A stretch of DNA of 9,961 nt from Sphingobacterium sp. UBA6711 (GTDB lineage Bacteria; Bacteroidota; Bacteroidia; Sphingobacteriales; Sphingobacteriaceae): positions 39,327-49,287 of the forward strand of contig DKIT01000091.1 of NCBI GenBank assembly GCA_002454415.1, read 5' to 3'. Position 1 is the first letter of the stretch. Every line of letters starts with the position of its first letter. The notes beneath the pieces are model-generated. The model had not been told where the DNA came from and made no database searches. It saw only the letters and a program-made list of their open reading frames with translations. The translations under genes and the position numbers were made by a program. Shown here one piece after another: positions 1 through 7,317 of the stretch.

Positions 1-569
1 TTGTTATAGACGATCTTCCCATCTTCCAACCCGGAGGTCTTCCTATTTTTCAGCTATCTATAGAACAACGAATGGAAATTGAGAAGATCTTTCTGAAAAT
101 GAATAAAGAACTATCTTCTGAGTATGCATTTAAATACGACCTTTTGCGCAATTATGTATTGGAAATCATCCATTATGGACAAAAATTACAACCGAAAAGT
201 ATCTCAAACCCAGCACACAATGCTTCCAATAGAATTACGTCGCTATTTGTCGAGCTACTGGAAAGACAATTTCCAATTGAATCTCCACTACAGCGGGTAC
301 AGCTGCGTACAGCAAATGATTTTGCTGACCGCCTGGCCATACATGTCAATCATTTAAATAAAACCCTGAAAGAAAATACAAGTAAAACAACCAGTCACAT
401 CATTGCCGCTAGAATAACACAGGAAGCTAAAATTTTATTAAAGCAAACTGACTGGAATATATCCGAAATAGCTTATTCGCTTGGTTTTGAAGAAATAGCA
501 CACTTTTCAAATTTTTTCAAAAAACAGACCAGCCTTGCACCAAACAATTTTCGTTCCCAAGCGTTATGA
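1..569 (+). CDS. AraC-family transcriptional regulator, 5' end missing
   Basis: The reading frame is open from position 3 to the TGA at 567-569, giving 188 visible residues; the true start lies left of the window. The ATG at 72 is internal, because the 23 codons before it (including FQPGGLPIFQLS) read as the end of the cupin-like sensing domain usual in this family. The C-terminal DNA-binding domain is clear. Its first helix-turn-helix covers about visible residues 103-147 (TANDFADRLAIHVNHLNKTL). The second covers about 151-184 and carries the hallmark NISEIAYSLGFEEIAHFSNFFKK, followed by the typical end SLAPNNFR. The ligand cannot be told from the visible part. The gene lies 93 bp upstream of a dehydrogenase on the same strand, with an AraC-like direct repeat between them, so local control of that gene is likely but inferred. 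Confidence 0.93.
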   Translation, partial: VIDDLPIFQPGGLPIFQLSIEQRMEIEKIFLKMNKELSSEYAFKYDLLRNYVLEIIHYGQKLQPKSISNPAHNASNRITSLFVELLERQFPIESPLQRVQLRTANDFADRLAIHVNHLNKTLKENTSKTTSHIIAARITQEAKILLKQTDWNISEIAYSLGFEEIAHFSNFFKKQTSLAPNNFRSQAL

Positions 570-576
570 TTTGAAT

Positions 577-605
577 TTTGCAAACATCCATTTGTTTTTC
601 GCAAA
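577..605 (+). promoter_or_regulatory. Possible AraC-type operator: GCAAA direct repeat with 21 bp spacing
   Basis: Two similar half-sites, TTTTGCAAAC (577-585 region) and TTTTCGCAAAG (596-606 region), place GCAAA at 580-584 and 601-605. The 21 bp start-to-start spacing equals two helical turns, the arrangement AraC-family dimers use on direct-repeat half-sites. The left half-site lies just upstream of the predicted -33 element and the right one sits in the promoter spacer. The repeat is visible in the sequence; its binding by the adjacent AraC-family protein is inferred. Confidence 0.45.
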
Positions 606-621
606 GGACGGTTTATTTTTT
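591..621 (+). promoter_or_regulatory. Bacteroidota-type promoter for the SDR gene
   Basis: TTTG at 591-594 is followed, after exactly 19 bp, by TATTTTTT at 614-621. The Bacteroidota primary-sigma consensus is TTTG, about 19 bp, TAnnTTTG, so only the last base of the -7 box differs. Transcription would begin near 627-631, about 32-36 nt before the ATG at 663. The GTG at 633 would then have almost no leader, which also argues against it as the start. Confidence 0.6.
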
Positions 622-662
622 AACGGATCTTTGTGTCATTGAATCTTAAAAACAAATCAGAA

Positions 663-1424
663 ATGGCTACAAACAAAATAGCGTTGGTAACAGGCGGAAG
701 CCGAGGCTTAGGTCGAAATATGGCGATTGGCCTAGCAAAAAAAGGAATTGATGTCATTCTAACCTACAACAGTAATCAAGAAGAAGCTAATCATGTGGTA
801 TCCATGATTCAGGCTATGGGACAACATGCGGCAGCCTTCCAATTGAACGCAGGTGATACCACATCCTTTGATTATTTTATACAGCAGGTAACTGATCATT
901 TAAAAACTCAAACAGGTCAATCAAATTTTGATTTTCTAATTAATAATGCTGGAACAGCATTATATGCTCCTTTTGCGGAAACGACCGAAGAACAGTTTGA
1001 TAACGCCTATAATATTCACTATAAAGGTGTTTTTTTTCTCACACAGAAAGCGCTTCCTTATTTGAATGATGGCGGTCGCATTATTAATATCTCCTCCGGT
1101 CTTGCACGTTTTGCATTTCCAGGATCATCTGCCTACGGTTCTATGAAGGGAGCTATTGAGGTATTGACAAGGTATCTTGCCAAAGAACTTGGTCCTCGTG
1201 GCATTGCGGCAAATGTCGTCGCTCCCGGAGCTATCGAAACAGATTTTGGCGGTGGCCATGTACGCGATAACAAGGAAACAAATGCGCATATTGCAGCTGT
1301 TACAGCATTAGGACGTGCTGGCGTACCTGACGATATCGGTGGTGTCGTTGCCTTCCTCTGTACGGAAGAAGCACGGTGGATCAACGGGCAACGGATCGAA
1401 GTATCTGGCGGAATGAATCTTTAA
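663..1424 (+). CDS. Classical short-chain dehydrogenase/reductase (SDR), FabG-like
   Basis: This is a 253-residue cytoplasmic NAD(P)(H)-dependent oxidoreductase, the normal length for a classical SDR. The cofactor motif TGGSRGLG is at residues 10-17, NNAG at 94-97, the tetrad Asn at N117, and the catalytic S145, Y158 and K162 in SAYGSMKG. The Ser-to-Tyr distance is 13, as expected, and the protein ends in the usual INGQRIEVSGG. R14 after the glycine motif and the lack of an acidic residue at the end of strand beta-2 (TYNSN, 34-38) favour NADP(H). The start at 663 was chosen over an in-frame GTG at 633 because MATNKIALVTGGSRG is the standard SDR opening and the promoter position fits. A FabG-like alignment does not make it the fatty-acid enzyme: no acyl-carrier or fab genes are near, and pairing with an AraC-family regulator suggests an inducible accessory reductase of unknown substrate. 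Confidence 0.93.
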   Translation: MATNKIALVTGGSRGLGRNMAIGLAKKGIDVILTYNSNQEEANHVVSMIQAMGQHAAAFQLNAGDTTSFDYFIQQVTDHLKTQTGQSNFDFLINNAGTALYAPFAETTEEQFDNAYNIHYKGVFFLTQKALPYLNDGGRIINISSGLARFAFPGSSAYGSMKGAIEVLTRYLAKELGPRGIAANVVAPGAIETDFGGGHVRDNKETNAHIAAVTALGRAGVPDDIGGVVAFLCTEEARWINGQRIEVSGGMNL

Positions 1425-1431
1425 TAACCAC

Positions 1432-1468
1432 AAAAAATATCCCCGAGACAAAACTGAATCGGGGATAT
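1432..1468 (-). terminator. Intrinsic terminator between convergent genes
   Basis: A perfect 10-bp inverted repeat, ATATCCCCGA at 1437-1446 and TCGGGGATAT at 1459-1468, encloses a 12-nt loop. Read on the minus strand the hairpin is followed directly by a run of T (complement of the A run at 1432-1437), so it is a canonical intrinsic terminator for the gene ending at 1492. For the plus-strand SDR gene ending at 1424 the same hairpin forms, but it is followed by AAAATC rather than a T run, so termination in that direction should be weaker. Confidence 0.85.
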
Positions 1469-1491
1469 AAAATCAAAAACTACGATAAAAT

Positions 1492-3669
1492 TTATTTAAA
1501 GAAAATCTTACGTATAGCTAGATTTCCGTGATCTGCTACATAAACATTTCCTTCCTTATCAATGCATATATTGGTTACCGTATTAAAGTTAGCTTGCTGA
1601 AAACTGCCGTCGACAGAACCAAATAAACCCGAAGCATTTGCTAAGGTGGTCACGATCCCATTTTCCAGTTTACGCAAGGTACGGCCTCCATCCATAAAAT
1701 AAAGTACCCCCTCCTTATTCATTGCCATACCCGCGATTCCTCTTAACGAAGCTTTTAAAGCCGGACCATCCTCCACGCCGCCAATACCATCTCCAAAATA
1801 GGTACTTTTGACATTATTTATCATCGAAAAAGCTTTCATATAATCCGTATCTCCAGGGGCATAATAGATTTCATTTGGGCTAATGGGGACAATATAGTCA
1901 CCAGACTCGTACATAGCCTGTCCCAACTTGGTTAAACCACCTGTTGCTTTATTCAATAAATAGACACCGTTGTATAATTGGCCGACATAGATATTGCCTT
2001 GTTTGTCCGCAGCCATTGCTATTGGATTAAAGGAAATCCGTCCAACGGTACTCACCATACCCTGTGGGGTCACTTTACGGATTCTTGCGTTAAACCGATC
2101 GGCAACAAATAAGTTATCGTTTTCATCCATAGCCAATCCACCGATAGAATTAAATCTAGCCGATACTCCTTCGCCGTCTGCGGTACCCGATTCTGAAGCG
2201 CCGGCAAAAGTAGTTATCACGCCGCTTGGCGTAATCTTATGAATACGATTCAAGGATCCAACGTACACATTCCCTTTAGAATCTACCGTAATTCCACTAC
2301 CCTGTAAATTAGCGAATACGCCCGTTCCGGCTCCACCAGCCAGTGTAATAACACCTGCTCGTTTAAACGTTTGGGGTGATACTGCATCCTGATCACCAAC
2401 AACAACACGAACTAAGCCGGTACTTAAAGTTGCCGGAGCATCCAATACCAGCTTGTTTTCAGTAGCCGTTTTTACAGCTGTCAGCACGCCATTAAAAAAC
2501 ACTTTATTTTCACTCAGATTGGTACTAAATCCCGTTCCATTGATAGTCACTGTAGTTCCCGCAAGACCATTATCAGGAGTCAATGAAACGATTCCTAGAT
2601 TTTGATCCTTGAACCTCGGACCATTGGTTACTTGGTCATTTACAACCACACGCACCTCACCGGAGCCCGTCCCACCCGGAATCGTCAATTTCAACTGACT
2701 TTCGCTAGCCGATTCTACAGGGATCAAAACATTGTTGATGTAGACCTTATTTTCATCCAACTCTTTACTAAACAAAGAACCAGAAATGGTCATTACAGAC
2801 CCTTTGGGTCCGCTCAATGGAGTGACCCCAATAATTACGGGTTTACCAATAACAGTAAAGGTTGGTCCTGTCGTTTTTTGATTGTTGATTTTCAACGCCA
2901 ATGGTCCTGTTTCTACTTCACTCGGAGCTTGTACCACCAAACGCTGCGCACTTGCTTCAATGACAAGCCCTGCTTTACCATTAAATTCCACAATATTATT
3001 TTGCCCAAGCTCCTCAAAACCTTCTCCAGTAATGACCACGCGCGTACCTGATCCTCCCGATAATGGTTTAATGGCCCGGATGGCTTGATAAGTAAATTGT
3101 TGCCCCTTCGCTTCTTTTCCTTCTACCTTTACCATGACCGCTCCCGATCCTGCTTCTTCTGGAATCTCCGCGATAATAAGGGTATCACTCGCACTGACGA
3201 CCAAGGCTTTTTTATCATTTATATATACCTGCGCAGGATTTTCGGTGCTTCCAAATCCCGCTCCAGAAATACGAATTTGAGAGCCTGCTGGTCCATTCGC
3301 TGGAAATACTTTTGCTACACTGAGATCTTGATAGGTATACGTACCGATTTCAACTATTTTACCATCAGCCTTCAGCTCCAATTTTCCACTTACTCCCCCC
3401 TCGGGGATACGGATCACGAGCTTTTTTAGTGTCGCACTGATCACCTCTGCGGCAGTGCCACCCACTGTAGCTTGATAAGCGTCGACTGAAGTATTAAATC
3501 CCTCACCTTCTATTGTAACTAAGGTACCTGCGTTTCCGGAATTTGGATAGTAACTATTTACCTTAAAGATGCTCTGCCCACCTAGTTCCTCGTTTTTCTT
3601 ACATGCCGAAATCCCCAGAACTAGCAGCAAAAAAAAGATATGTATGTTTGCTATTGTTTTAATTTTCAT
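1492..3669 (-). CDS. Lipoprotein with five IPT/TIG repeats and an NHL beta-propeller
   Basis: The 725-residue protein begins with a lipoprotein signal peptide (hydrophobic IFFLLLVLGISA, lipobox Cys at residue 23), followed by KKNEE, so it is anchored in the outer membrane and possibly exposed at the surface. Five IPT/TIG immunoglobulin-like repeats follow at about 34-114, 115-195, 196-275, 277-355 and 358-436. Each opens with a P-x-S/N-G-x-x-G-T/S core (YPNSGNAGT, FPANGPAGS, KPLSGGSGT, TPLSGPKGS, TPDNGLAGT) and then an I-x-G-x-G-F-like turn. Residues 438-725 form an NHL-type beta-propeller, with blades marked by ITVDSKGNVYV, LAMDENDNLFVADRFNARIRKV, AMAADKQGNIYVG, MAMNKEGVLYFMDG and ICIDKEGNVYVADHGNLAIRKI; the blade around 585-625 is degenerate. 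In Bacteroidota this architecture occurs among surface ligand-binding lipoproteins near TonB-dependent receptors. The stalk-plus-propeller reading is inference, and no enzymatic motif is seen. It is the last gene of the block and runs into the terminator at 1432-1468. Confidence 0.9.
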   Translation of the reverse strand: MKIKTIANIHIFFLLLVLGISACKKNEELGGQSIFKVNSYYPNSGNAGTLVTIEGEGFNTSVDAYQATVGGTAAEVISATLKKLVIRIPEGGVSGKLELKADGKIVEIGTYTYQDLSVAKVFPANGPAGSQIRISGAGFGSTENPAQVYINDKKALVVSASDTLIIAEIPEEAGSGAVMVKVEGKEAKGQQFTYQAIRAIKPLSGGSGTRVVITGEGFEELGQNNIVEFNGKAGLVIEASAQRLVVQAPSEVETGPLALKINNQKTTGPTFTVIGKPVIIGVTPLSGPKGSVMTISGSLFSKELDENKVYINNVLIPVESASESQLKLTIPGGTGSGEVRVVVNDQVTNGPRFKDQNLGIVSLTPDNGLAGTTVTINGTGFSTNLSENKVFFNGVLTAVKTATENKLVLDAPATLSTGLVRVVVGDQDAVSPQTFKRAGVITLAGGAGTGVFANLQGSGITVDSKGNVYVGSLNRIHKITPSGVITTFAGASESGTADGEGVSARFNSIGGLAMDENDNLFVADRFNARIRKVTPQGMVSTVGRISFNPIAMAADKQGNIYVGQLYNGVYLLNKATGGLTKLGQAMYESGDYIVPISPNEIYYAPGDTDYMKAFSMINNVKSTYFGDGIGGVEDGPALKASLRGIAGMAMNKEGVLYFMDGGRTLRKLENGIVTTLANASGLFGSVDGSFQQANFNTVTNICIDKEGNVYVADHGNLAIRKIFFK

Positions 3670-3829
3670 CCGTTTAATTATTTATAAGTGTTTACTCATC
3701 TGTATCCGTGAGCGCATTTCACTCGGTTTGTTCTTTTGTAATGAAGTGATCAGATTTATCTCCTGAGCTTACGACCTCTGTTTTCATCACGCGTATGTTT
3801 TAGCGTTAGTTTAAGATCACTAGCACCAT

Positions 3830-3859
3830 TTATTCATTCTCTTATGTGATTATTCATTC
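3830..3859. repeat. 10-bp direct repeat with 20 bp spacing
   Basis: TTATTCATTC occurs at 3830-3839 and again at 3850-3859, start to start 20 bp, about two helical turns. A third, weaker copy (TATTCATGAA) lies at 3879-3888. The array is some 160-220 bp upstream of the TIG/NHL start codon in otherwise featureless DNA, where a regulator binding site would be plausible. The repeat is real in the sequence; its function is a guess. Confidence 0.4.
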
Positions 3860-3957
3860 ACAATTGGCTCCTTCGTTGTATTCATGAACTCGTTGCACTC
3901 GGTCTGAATCAATCATGGCGGTTTCATTGTGTAAATTATTTATCCTGATGTATTTTC

Positions 3958-3969
3958 GCCGAATTCGGC
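3958..3969. repeat. 12-bp perfect palindrome after the receptor gene
   Basis: GCCGAATTCGGC lies 9 bp beyond the receptor stop codon. As RNA it could form at most a four-pair GC stem with an AAUU loop, and no T run follows on the minus strand. It is therefore not a convincing intrinsic terminator. A weak 3' hairpin or a dimeric protein site are the alternatives. Confidence 0.35.
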
Positions 3970-3977
3970 AAATCCTA

Positions 3978-6900
3978 CTAAAAAGTATACCGCAGCCCTA
4001 GCTGAACCTGTGCCCGTGAATTGAAATAATCAATACTATAAAGTTTTCCTGGATCTTTAAATTCGAATACTGGCCAATTTTCAGCATTTTGTTGTGGCGG
4101 AAACAGTGTTGGGGTCAACCCTACCGAACTTGTCGAATTAAACGTATTTGGTGAGAAATACTGTACCCCCCACTTCCGATAAATCAAATTGGTTAAGTTG
4201 ACCACGTCAGCAGAAATAGTTATAAATTGCTTTTTCTTACTTGTTACAAAAACATCGTGTGCAATCCGCAGATCTGCCTGCACATTCCAGGGCGTACGGC
4301 CCATATTACGTTCAGTAAATTGCCCACGTCTCGATCGTAAGTATTCGTTTCCATCAATAAAGCGGTTGAACGCCTCGGCCTGTTGTGTCGCAGTCTGTCC
4401 CCCTGCAATATCTTTGAAATAGCGTATTGCCTCAGCTGATTCCGGAATATAAACAAGTGAAACTTGTTGTGGTAATCCTTGGATGCTGTTATTAACAATA
4501 CCATAACTGAATGGAGATCCTGATTGCGCAGAAAAGAACAAAGTGAAATTGGTACGACCAGCCCGATTCCAGTCCTGTTCATAGCTTACACTGGCTATAA
4601 TACGGTGACGGATATCAAAATTACTATAAGCAAGTTTCGGATTATTCGGGATCAATGATTGATTCAACTGCCAATTACTCTCCATTGAATTACGCACACC
4701 ATTTGACAAATCTTTCGATTGACCATAGGTATAACTTGCCGTCGCATTGAGCTGTCTGTACTTTTTTGCGATGGTTCCCGTAATGCTATACCTGTACCCT
4801 TGACTCGTATTCGATAACAGATAAATATTCGAAAAACGATTGTCTACCGTACCACTGTATACAGGTTGTTGCTTATCCCGGTCATAACCATACCAGTGTG
4901 GGTTATCCTTCGTATTTAGCTGTTGAAATAGTACATCACTGACGTTTTTGGTATACATCCCTTCGATTGTAAATTTCCAATCACTTTCCAGTTCGTAATC
5001 TAAAGCCAAACTACCACGGAGCACCTGTGGTAAAGTAAAACCATTGTCCACGAGGTCTACTTGCGTACGTCCACTATTGGGGTCATTGATAACAGCCCCA
5101 TTTTGTGCAATAAAATCACCTAAGCCATTTTCACTTGGACGAATCGCATCGCTACCTGGAGTGAAAGGTTTTTGATCAGCACGCTGATCGAAAGCACCAT
5201 AGCTATTACCTGTATTATAGTAGGCGTATGCCAGCCACGCAAACGGTATGCGCCCTGTAAACAGACCTGCCCCACCCCGCAGTACCAATTTGCGGTCTTC
5301 CGTTATTTCCCAGCGAAAGCCTACACGTGGAGAAAGCTGTACGCGGTTCAAAAAATCATTTTTAATACGTGATAATGGTGTATAGCTATAAGTTGTCCCA
5401 AAATTTGGATCAGCCTGTATTTCCTTTACTTTATTACTCAAAGTCGGCATCTCGGGTAGCTGAGCAAAATCTGCGCGAAGTCCCGGCGTTATACGTAAAC
5501 GATCGTGAATACGGATTTCATCCTGCACATAAAGGCTGTACATGTTTACCGAAAAGTCTGCTGCCGGGTGATCAAGTAGATAATCACGCGTATTGTTCAT
5601 GTAACTGTAACTCCCCCGTACACGATAAGGGTTATTGCTTAAAAAGTCATCGATACTGTTGTAATCTACACGACCGTTCCATCCATTAACAAAACCATAG
5701 CGAATACCATAAAACTCATTATGCGTACCGAAAAGCAATTTATGCCGGCCTAGATTCCAGTTCAAATTTGCGGTGAGTTCCCAGGTACGTTGCCGCATAT
5801 TAAAGACACTTGCCTCACGGTCCGTTCCAAGGTATATTGTCGTGCCTGGAGTTCTTCCCTGAATCTGCACCTGCGGCAATGTCGGATCTGAAAGTGGATC
5901 CCGGCGATCGTTTACAACGGTATATCCCAATACCGCATTGGCGGAAAGATTGTTAGAAAATCGACTTTTCAATTCCGCAACAGTAGAGCTCTGATTGTTT
6001 GTTTGCTTAAAAGCCATACTCGAAAAACGAAAATCCTGCTGATCACGATCCATGTGTGTCGCACTGCTCCTAATGGTATTATTACGAATCGCGAGCTGGT
6101 GCTTATCGTTAATATTCCAGTCCAAACGATTAAAAAATTTCAATGATTTAGACCAATTTGTATAGACCCCAGCTGTACCGGCATCGAAAATATCGCCATA
6201 ACGACTGCGTACAGCGGAAGATATCGCATCCGCATCTGCAACATTCAAGATATGAGCCGTTTCTGATGTACCGATATAAAGTTGTGTTGGATCCTGACGC
6301 CGGGTCATTTCCTCATTTGAAAAGAAAAACAATTTGTCTTTTATAATTGGGAAGCCCACACGGAAACCTGTTTGATAATCGTAAAAATCAGTATTCATTT
6401 TACCTAATGTACCCACACGGTCTTTTCCGGTAATGGCCGCAAAACGTCCAACCCCATATACAGATCCTTCTACTTTATTTGTTCCGGAACGGGTAACGGC
6501 GTTCACCGATCCACCGGTAAAATTTCCTATTTTCACATCGTAAGGTGCCAGATACACCTGCATATCCTGTATTGCATCAATAGAAATGGGATTCGTACGC
6601 GTCGAACTTCCGGCCATTCCCGAAGTTCCCGTCTGCCCGCCCAGCGAAGGTGAGAAACCGATTGCATCATTGTTGACCGCACCATCTACAGTGACGTTGT
6701 TGTATCGAAAGTTGGTACCACCGAAGCTGTTATCCCGACTCCCTTGGGGTGTTAGCCGTGTTACATCAGTAATCGACCGAGAAATAGTTGGCATATTGCG
6801 CACCTGATCAGCACTGATGGTTTTGCCAGCACCGTAGGTATCCGCACGTTGTTTAATCGCACGTGCCGACACCACAACTTCTGCGAGTGCCTGGTTCCCG

Positions 6901-7286
6901 TCGGTCAATACCAAATCCAATTGTTGCGCCCCGCCGAGACGTACCTGAATACCATCCCGGGTATCTGTCTGCATGCCAATCATGCTTGCTGTGAGCTTGT
7001 AAGGTCCACCTATACGTAAATTATCCAGTGTATAACGTCCATCTTTGTCCGTTGAGAGGCTATAACGTGGGCCAGACGGTGTGTGAACTGCTGTAATAGA
7101 TACGCCGGGCAGTCCTTGACCGGTGCCATTGCGAACTTGTCCGGTCAATGCACCAGAAGTTTCCTGAGCAAGACCTTCTGTGCCAACCAAAAGTAACGCA
7201 CAAAAGATCATTATTTTTATATGTGTCAGCCAAACGGGACATTTCCATTGTCCGCGACCAGCTTCCACCAATAGATGCTTAATCAT
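3978..7286 (-). CDS. Oar-like TonB-dependent outer-membrane receptor with carboxypeptidase-like N-domain
   Basis: This 1102-residue protein has a signal peptide at about 1-41 (hydrophobic IMIFCALLLVG, likely cleavage after GLAQ), with a rather long N-terminal region before it. A carboxypeptidase-like regulatory domain follows at about 45-128 (LTGQVRNGTGQGLPGVSITA to the DGRYTLDNL turn). A TonB-box-like LAEVVVSA (134-141) leads into the plug at about 136-275, with RNMPTISRSITDVTRLTPQ, FGGTNFRYNNVTVDGAVNND and NAVTRSGTNKVEGSVYG. The rest is a long beta-barrel ending in VQLGLRYTF, the terminal Phe expected for barrel assembly. Plug sequence and length match the Oar-like group rather than SusC/RagA. 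Such proteins use TonB energy at the outer membrane; most TonB receptors import, but Myxococcus Oar is needed to secrete a protease, so direction is open. It follows two FAS1 lipoprotein genes, the nearer one 31 bp away, and no SusD partner is visible. The substrate is unknown. Confidence 0.93.
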   Translation of the reverse strand: MIKHLLVEAGRGQWKCPVWLTHIKIMIFCALLLVGTEGLAQETSGALTGQVRNGTGQGLPGVSITAVHTPSGPRYSLSTDKDGRYTLDNLRIGGPYKLTASMIGMQTDTRDGIQVRLGGAQQLDLVLTDGNQALAEVVVSARAIKQRADTYGAGKTISADQVRNMPTISRSITDVTRLTPQGSRDNSFGGTNFRYNNVTVDGAVNNDAIGFSPSLGGQTGTSGMAGSSTRTNPISIDAIQDMQVYLAPYDVKIGNFTGGSVNAVTRSGTNKVEGSVYGVGRFAAITGKDRVGTLGKMNTDFYDYQTGFRVGFPIIKDKLFFFSNEEMTRRQDPTQLYIGTSETAHILNVADADAISSAVRSRYGDIFDAGTAGVYTNWSKSLKFFNRLDWNINDKHQLAIRNNTIRSSATHMDRDQQDFRFSSMAFKQTNNQSSTVAELKSRFSNNLSANAVLGYTVVNDRRDPLSDPTLPQVQIQGRTPGTTIYLGTDREASVFNMRQRTWELTANLNWNLGRHKLLFGTHNEFYGIRYGFVNGWNGRVDYNSIDDFLSNNPYRVRGSYSYMNNTRDYLLDHPAADFSVNMYSLYVQDEIRIHDRLRITPGLRADFAQLPEMPTLSNKVKEIQADPNFGTTYSYTPLSRIKNDFLNRVQLSPRVGFRWEITEDRKLVLRGGAGLFTGRIPFAWLAYAYYNTGNSYGAFDQRADQKPFTPGSDAIRPSENGLGDFIAQNGAVINDPNSGRTQVDLVDNGFTLPQVLRGSLALDYELESDWKFTIEGMYTKNVSDVLFQQLNTKDNPHWYGYDRDKQQPVYSGTVDNRFSNIYLLSNTSQGYRYSITGTIAKKYRQLNATASYTYGQSKDLSNGVRNSMESNWQLNQSLIPNNPKLAYSNFDIRHRIIASVSYEQDWNRAGRTNFTLFFSAQSGSPFSYGIVNNSIQGLPQQVSLVYIPESAEAIRYFKDIAGGQTATQQAEAFNRFIDGNEYLRSRRGQFTERNMGRTPWNVQADLRIAHDVFVTSKKKQFITISADVVNLTNLIYRKWGVQYFSPNTFNSTSSVGLTPTLFPPQQNAENWPVFEFKDPGKLYSIDYFNSRAQVQLGLRYTF

Positions 7287-7317
7287 CAGTTTTTCTTTTT
7301 AAACTATTTTGAATTGG

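Larger units (their letters stand above)
3670..3977. other. 308-bp intergenic region upstream of the TIG/NHL gene
   Basis: This is the only long gene-free stretch in the window. It separates the receptor stop at 3978 from the ATG at 3669, both on the minus strand. No clean Bacteroidota -33/-7 pair was found on the minus strand; the nearest is ATAAATCTG, without a TTTG at the right distance. No hairpin with a T run that would end receptor transcription is visible either. It contains a short palindrome and a 10-bp direct repeat, listed separately. Very short open frames of 20 and 22 codons exist at 3854-3916 and 3719-3787 on the minus strand but have no support as genes. It could be a long 5' leader or an operon-internal spacer. 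Confidence 0.6.

Noticed and set aside
633..662. GTG at 633 as an upstream start of the SDR gene
   Set aside because: It adds ten residues with no SDR similarity and lies within a few bases of the predicted transcription start; the ATG at 663 gives the standard SDR N-terminus.
2602..3051. 149-codon plus-strand frame antisense to the TIG repeats
   Set aside because: The minus-strand frame gives five clear TIG repeats; the plus-strand translation has no coherent domain.
3569..3766. 65-codon plus-strand frame with a hydrophobic stretch resembling a membrane segment
   Set aside because: Its first part is the antisense of the lipoprotein signal peptide codons, which explains the hydrophobic composition; no promoter or homologous family is apparent.
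3719..3787. 22-codon open frame on the minus strand just upstream of the TIG/NHL gene (starts MKTEVVSSGDKSD)
   Set aside because: No family resemblance, no membrane or leader-peptide character, and no terminator-antiterminator structure after it that would suggest an attenuator.
3854..3916. 20-codon open frame on the minus strand in the intergenic gap (starts MIDSDRVQRVHEY)
   Set aside because: Too short to judge, with no recognisable motif, and its 3' end runs into the direct repeat; open frames of this size are expected by chance. Conservation in relatives would be needed.
3958..3969. GCCGAATTCGGC palindrome as the terminator of the receptor gene
   Set aside because: The stem would be only four pairs and there is no T run on the minus strand after it.
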